A DNA stretch of 64,000 nucleotides from Actinomycetes bacterium. Its GTDB lineage: Bacteria > Actinomycetota > Actinomycetes > Propionibacteriales > Propionibacteriaceae. A program made the position numbers and the translations under genes. The stretch spans positions 3,451 to 67,450 of the forward strand of contig JAEXAS010000033.1 of the NCBI GenBank assembly GCA_023458095.1, written 5' to 3'. Below, piece after piece: positions 62,545-64,000 of this stretch. The notes beneath the pieces are model-generated. The model was not told the origin of the DNA. It searched no databases and saw nothing but the letters and a program-made list of their open reading frames with translations. Position 1 is the first letter of the stretch. Every line of letters starts with the position of its first letter.

Positions 62545-63879
62545 ATGATTCTAGAACTCGACCAAGGCGCCACAGCCTGGATCCTCACCAGCGCGGCTCT
62601 CGTGCTCGTGATGACCCCAGGCGTCGCGTTCTTCTATGGCGGAATGGTGCGCGCCAAGGGCGTGCTGAACATGATGATGATGAGCTTCATCGCGATGGGC
62701 ACCGTCGGTGTGCTGTGGGCCCTGTTCGGCTACAGCATGGCCTTCGGGACCGACCTCGGGGGTGGCCTTCTCGGCAATCCGTTTGAGTACGCCGGACTGG
62801 GCCAGCTCTTGGTGAACCCCGGTGACGCAGGTGCCGATGGCACTGCCTACCCAGCTCTTGCGTTCGTCGGATTCCAGGCTGGCTTCGCCATCATCACCGT
62901 GGCGCTGATTTCCGGTGCCATCGCTGACCGCGTGAAGTTCGGCGCCTGGACTTTGTTCACGGTGATCTGGGCCACTTTGGTGTACTTCCCGATCGCCCAC
63001 TGGGTGTGGTCCTCGGGTGGTTGGGCTTTCAACATGGGTGTCATCGACTTCGCGGGTGGCACGGCCATCCACATCAACGCCGGTGCCGCTGCACTGGCCT
63101 TGGCCTTGGTCATCGGCCCGCGGATCGGATTCGGCACTAAGCCGATGCGCCCGCACAACATGACCCTGGTCATGCTCGGCGCTGCACTGCTGTGGTTCGG
63201 CTGGTTCGGCTTCAACGCCGGTTCGGCTGTCGCCGCTGATGAGCGCGCCAGCCTCGCGTGGGTGAACACTCTCGTCGCCACCAGCGCTGCCATGCTCGCC
63301 TGGCTGATTGTTGAGAAGATTCGCGACGGACACGCCACCTCCCTGGGTGCTGCCTCTGGTGTCGTCGCAGGTCTGGTTGCGATTACTCCGGCTGCGGGCA
63401 ACGTCGACCCCATGGGTGCCATTGCCATCGGCGTGATCGCCGGTGTCGGCTGCGCGTTCGCCGTGGGCCTGAAGTACAAGCTCGGCTACGACGATTCGCT
63501 CGACGTCGTGGGCGTGCATATGGTCGGCGGCCTCATTGGAACGCTGCTGATTGGCTTCTTCGCCACTCCTGTGGCAGCCGAAGGCGCTGCAGCCGGCCTC
63601 TTCTACGGCGGTGGCGTCGAGCAGCTGGGGAAGCAGGCCGCTGGCGCATTCAGCTCGATGCTGTACTCCTTCGTGGTCACCCTGATCATCGCCTTCGCCA
63701 TCAAGTACACGATCGGCTGGCGCGTGACTCAGGCCGAGGAGCTGGCCGGCATTGACCAGAATGAGCACTCTGAGATCGGCTACGACCTCAGCCCGGTGTA
63801 CTACACCAACCGGGTGCAGCGCACTCTGGTTCTGTCCAAGGAAGACTTGGCAGACGACAAGACGGGAGCTTCGAAGTGA
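62545..63879 (+). CDS. amtB: Ammonium transporter
   Basis: A 444-residue Amt protein with 11 membrane helices. Conserved family stretches include TPGVAFFYGGMVRAKGVLNMMMMSF, DFAGGTAIHINAGAAALALALVIG (the GG-T-A-H histidine) and VGVHMVGGLIGTLLIGFFA (second pore histidine). It carries ammonium in and is gated by the PII protein GlnK, whose gene overlaps its end by 4 nt. No ribosome-binding site is visible before the ATG, so the mRNA could be leaderless. A GlnR-like array lies just upstream. Confidence 0.95.
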   Translation: MILELDQGATAWILTSAALVLVMTPGVAFFYGGMVRAKGVLNMMMMSFIAMGTVGVLWALFGYSMAFGTDLGGGLLGNPFEYAGLGQLLVNPGDAGADGTAYPALAFVGFQAGFAIITVALISGAIADRVKFGAWTLFTVIWATLVYFPIAHWVWSSGGWAFNMGVIDFAGGTAIHINAGAAALALALVIGPRIGFGTKPMRPHNMTLVMLGAALLWFGWFGFNAGSAVAADERASLAWVNTLVATSAAMLAWLIVEKIRDGHATSLGAASGVVAGLVAITPAAGNVDPMGAIAIGVIAGVGCAFAVGLKYKLGYDDSLDVVGVHMVGGLIGTLLIGFFATPVAAEGAAAGLFYGGGVEQLGKQAAGAFSSMLYSFVVTLIIAFAIKYTIGWRVTQAEELAGIDQNEHSEIGYDLSPVYYTNRVQRTLVLSKEDLADDKTGASK

Positions 63880-64000
63880 AACTGGTAACCGCCATCATCC
63901 AGCCCGAGATGCTGGACACCGTGCAGAAGGCCCTGGTTCGCCACGGCGTCGGCGGCATGACCATCAGCGAGGTCTCCGGCTACGGCAGCCAACGCGGTCA
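63876..64000 (+). CDS. glnK: Nitrogen regulatory protein PII (GlnK), N-terminal part
   Basis: The frame opens with a GTG overlapping the amtB stop (GTGA) and gives KLVTAIIQPEMLDTVQKALV, then GVGGMTISEVSGYGSQRG, the start of a PII protein including the beginning of the T-loop. It is cut by the window edge after 41 codons. PII proteins sense 2-oxoglutarate/ATP and block AmtB when nitrogen is plentiful. The T-loop modification site lies beyond the window. Confidence 0.92.
   Translation, partial: MKLVTAIIQPEMLDTVQKALVRHGVGGMTISEVSGYGSQRG

Overview
The window is a high-GC, gene-dense chromosomal segment from an actinobacterium (Actinomycetota). Evidence for this is the actinobacterial gene order (rpsP-khpA-rimM-trmD, rplS-lepB-rnhB-DUF2469-yraN-comM-dprA, smc/mutM/rnc/rpmF/DUF177/SepIVA-like, proS-rimP-nusA-ylxR-infB-rbfA-truB), the SdhCAB-type succinate dehydrogenase, the DUF2469, SepIVA-like and LmeA-like proteins, a GlnR-type site before amtB, and frequent GTG/TTG starts. 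A member of the Propionibacteriales is my best guess, but I cannot place it from sequence alone. I saw no rRNA, tRNA, CRISPR, insertion sequence or phage gene.

Layout. 1-4242 (minus): a sulfur/electron-transfer operon running tusA, an MvhD-like Fe-S subunit, dsrE2, an HdrA with an inserted GltD-like module, and the start of a second HdrA-like gene cut by the window edge. 4649-10623 (minus): dprA, comM, yraN, DUF2469, rnhB, lepB and rplS, with a lower-GC secreted-protein gene inserted between lepB and rnhB. 10834-14317 (minus): sdhCAB, lying between trmD and rplS. 14457-21481 (minus): trmD, rimM, khpA, rpsP, an amidohydrolase, ffh, a GNAT enzyme, ftsY and a small membrane protein. 21567-34416 (minus): smc, gtrA-like, mutM, rnc, rpmF, DUF177, SepIVA-like, coaD, rsmD, recG, a membrane protein, rpmB and RNase J. 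34488-39285: a plus-strand GNAT enzyme, then lmeA-like, dapB, pnp and rpsO (minus). 39587-42639 (plus): pntAB. 42715-55566 (minus): ribF, livFGMHJ, truB, rbfA, infB, ylxR, nusA and rimP, with a plus-strand secreted-protein gene between ylxR and nusA. 55664-64000: proS (minus), a polar amino-acid ABC transporter (plus), a YcaQ-like glycosylase and long-form hpf (minus), and amtB-glnK (plus, glnK cut by the edge).

The backbone is translation, RNA-processing, secretion and repair genes in their usual order. Metabolic or surface cassettes have been spliced into it: sdhCAB, livJHMGF, pntAB and two small secreted proteins. Nitrogen acquisition (amtB-glnK, amino-acid ABC systems) and redox/energy functions (SDH, transhydrogenase, Hdr-like locus) dominate the accessory content.

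The items most worth follow-up are the Tus/Dsr/Hdr-GltD locus, a possible two-state RNA leader in front of rplS, the GlnR-like operator array in front of amtB, the opposite-strand gene inside the nusA-infB operon with tandem repeats over the nusA stop codon, and the strong hairpin between livJ and livH.
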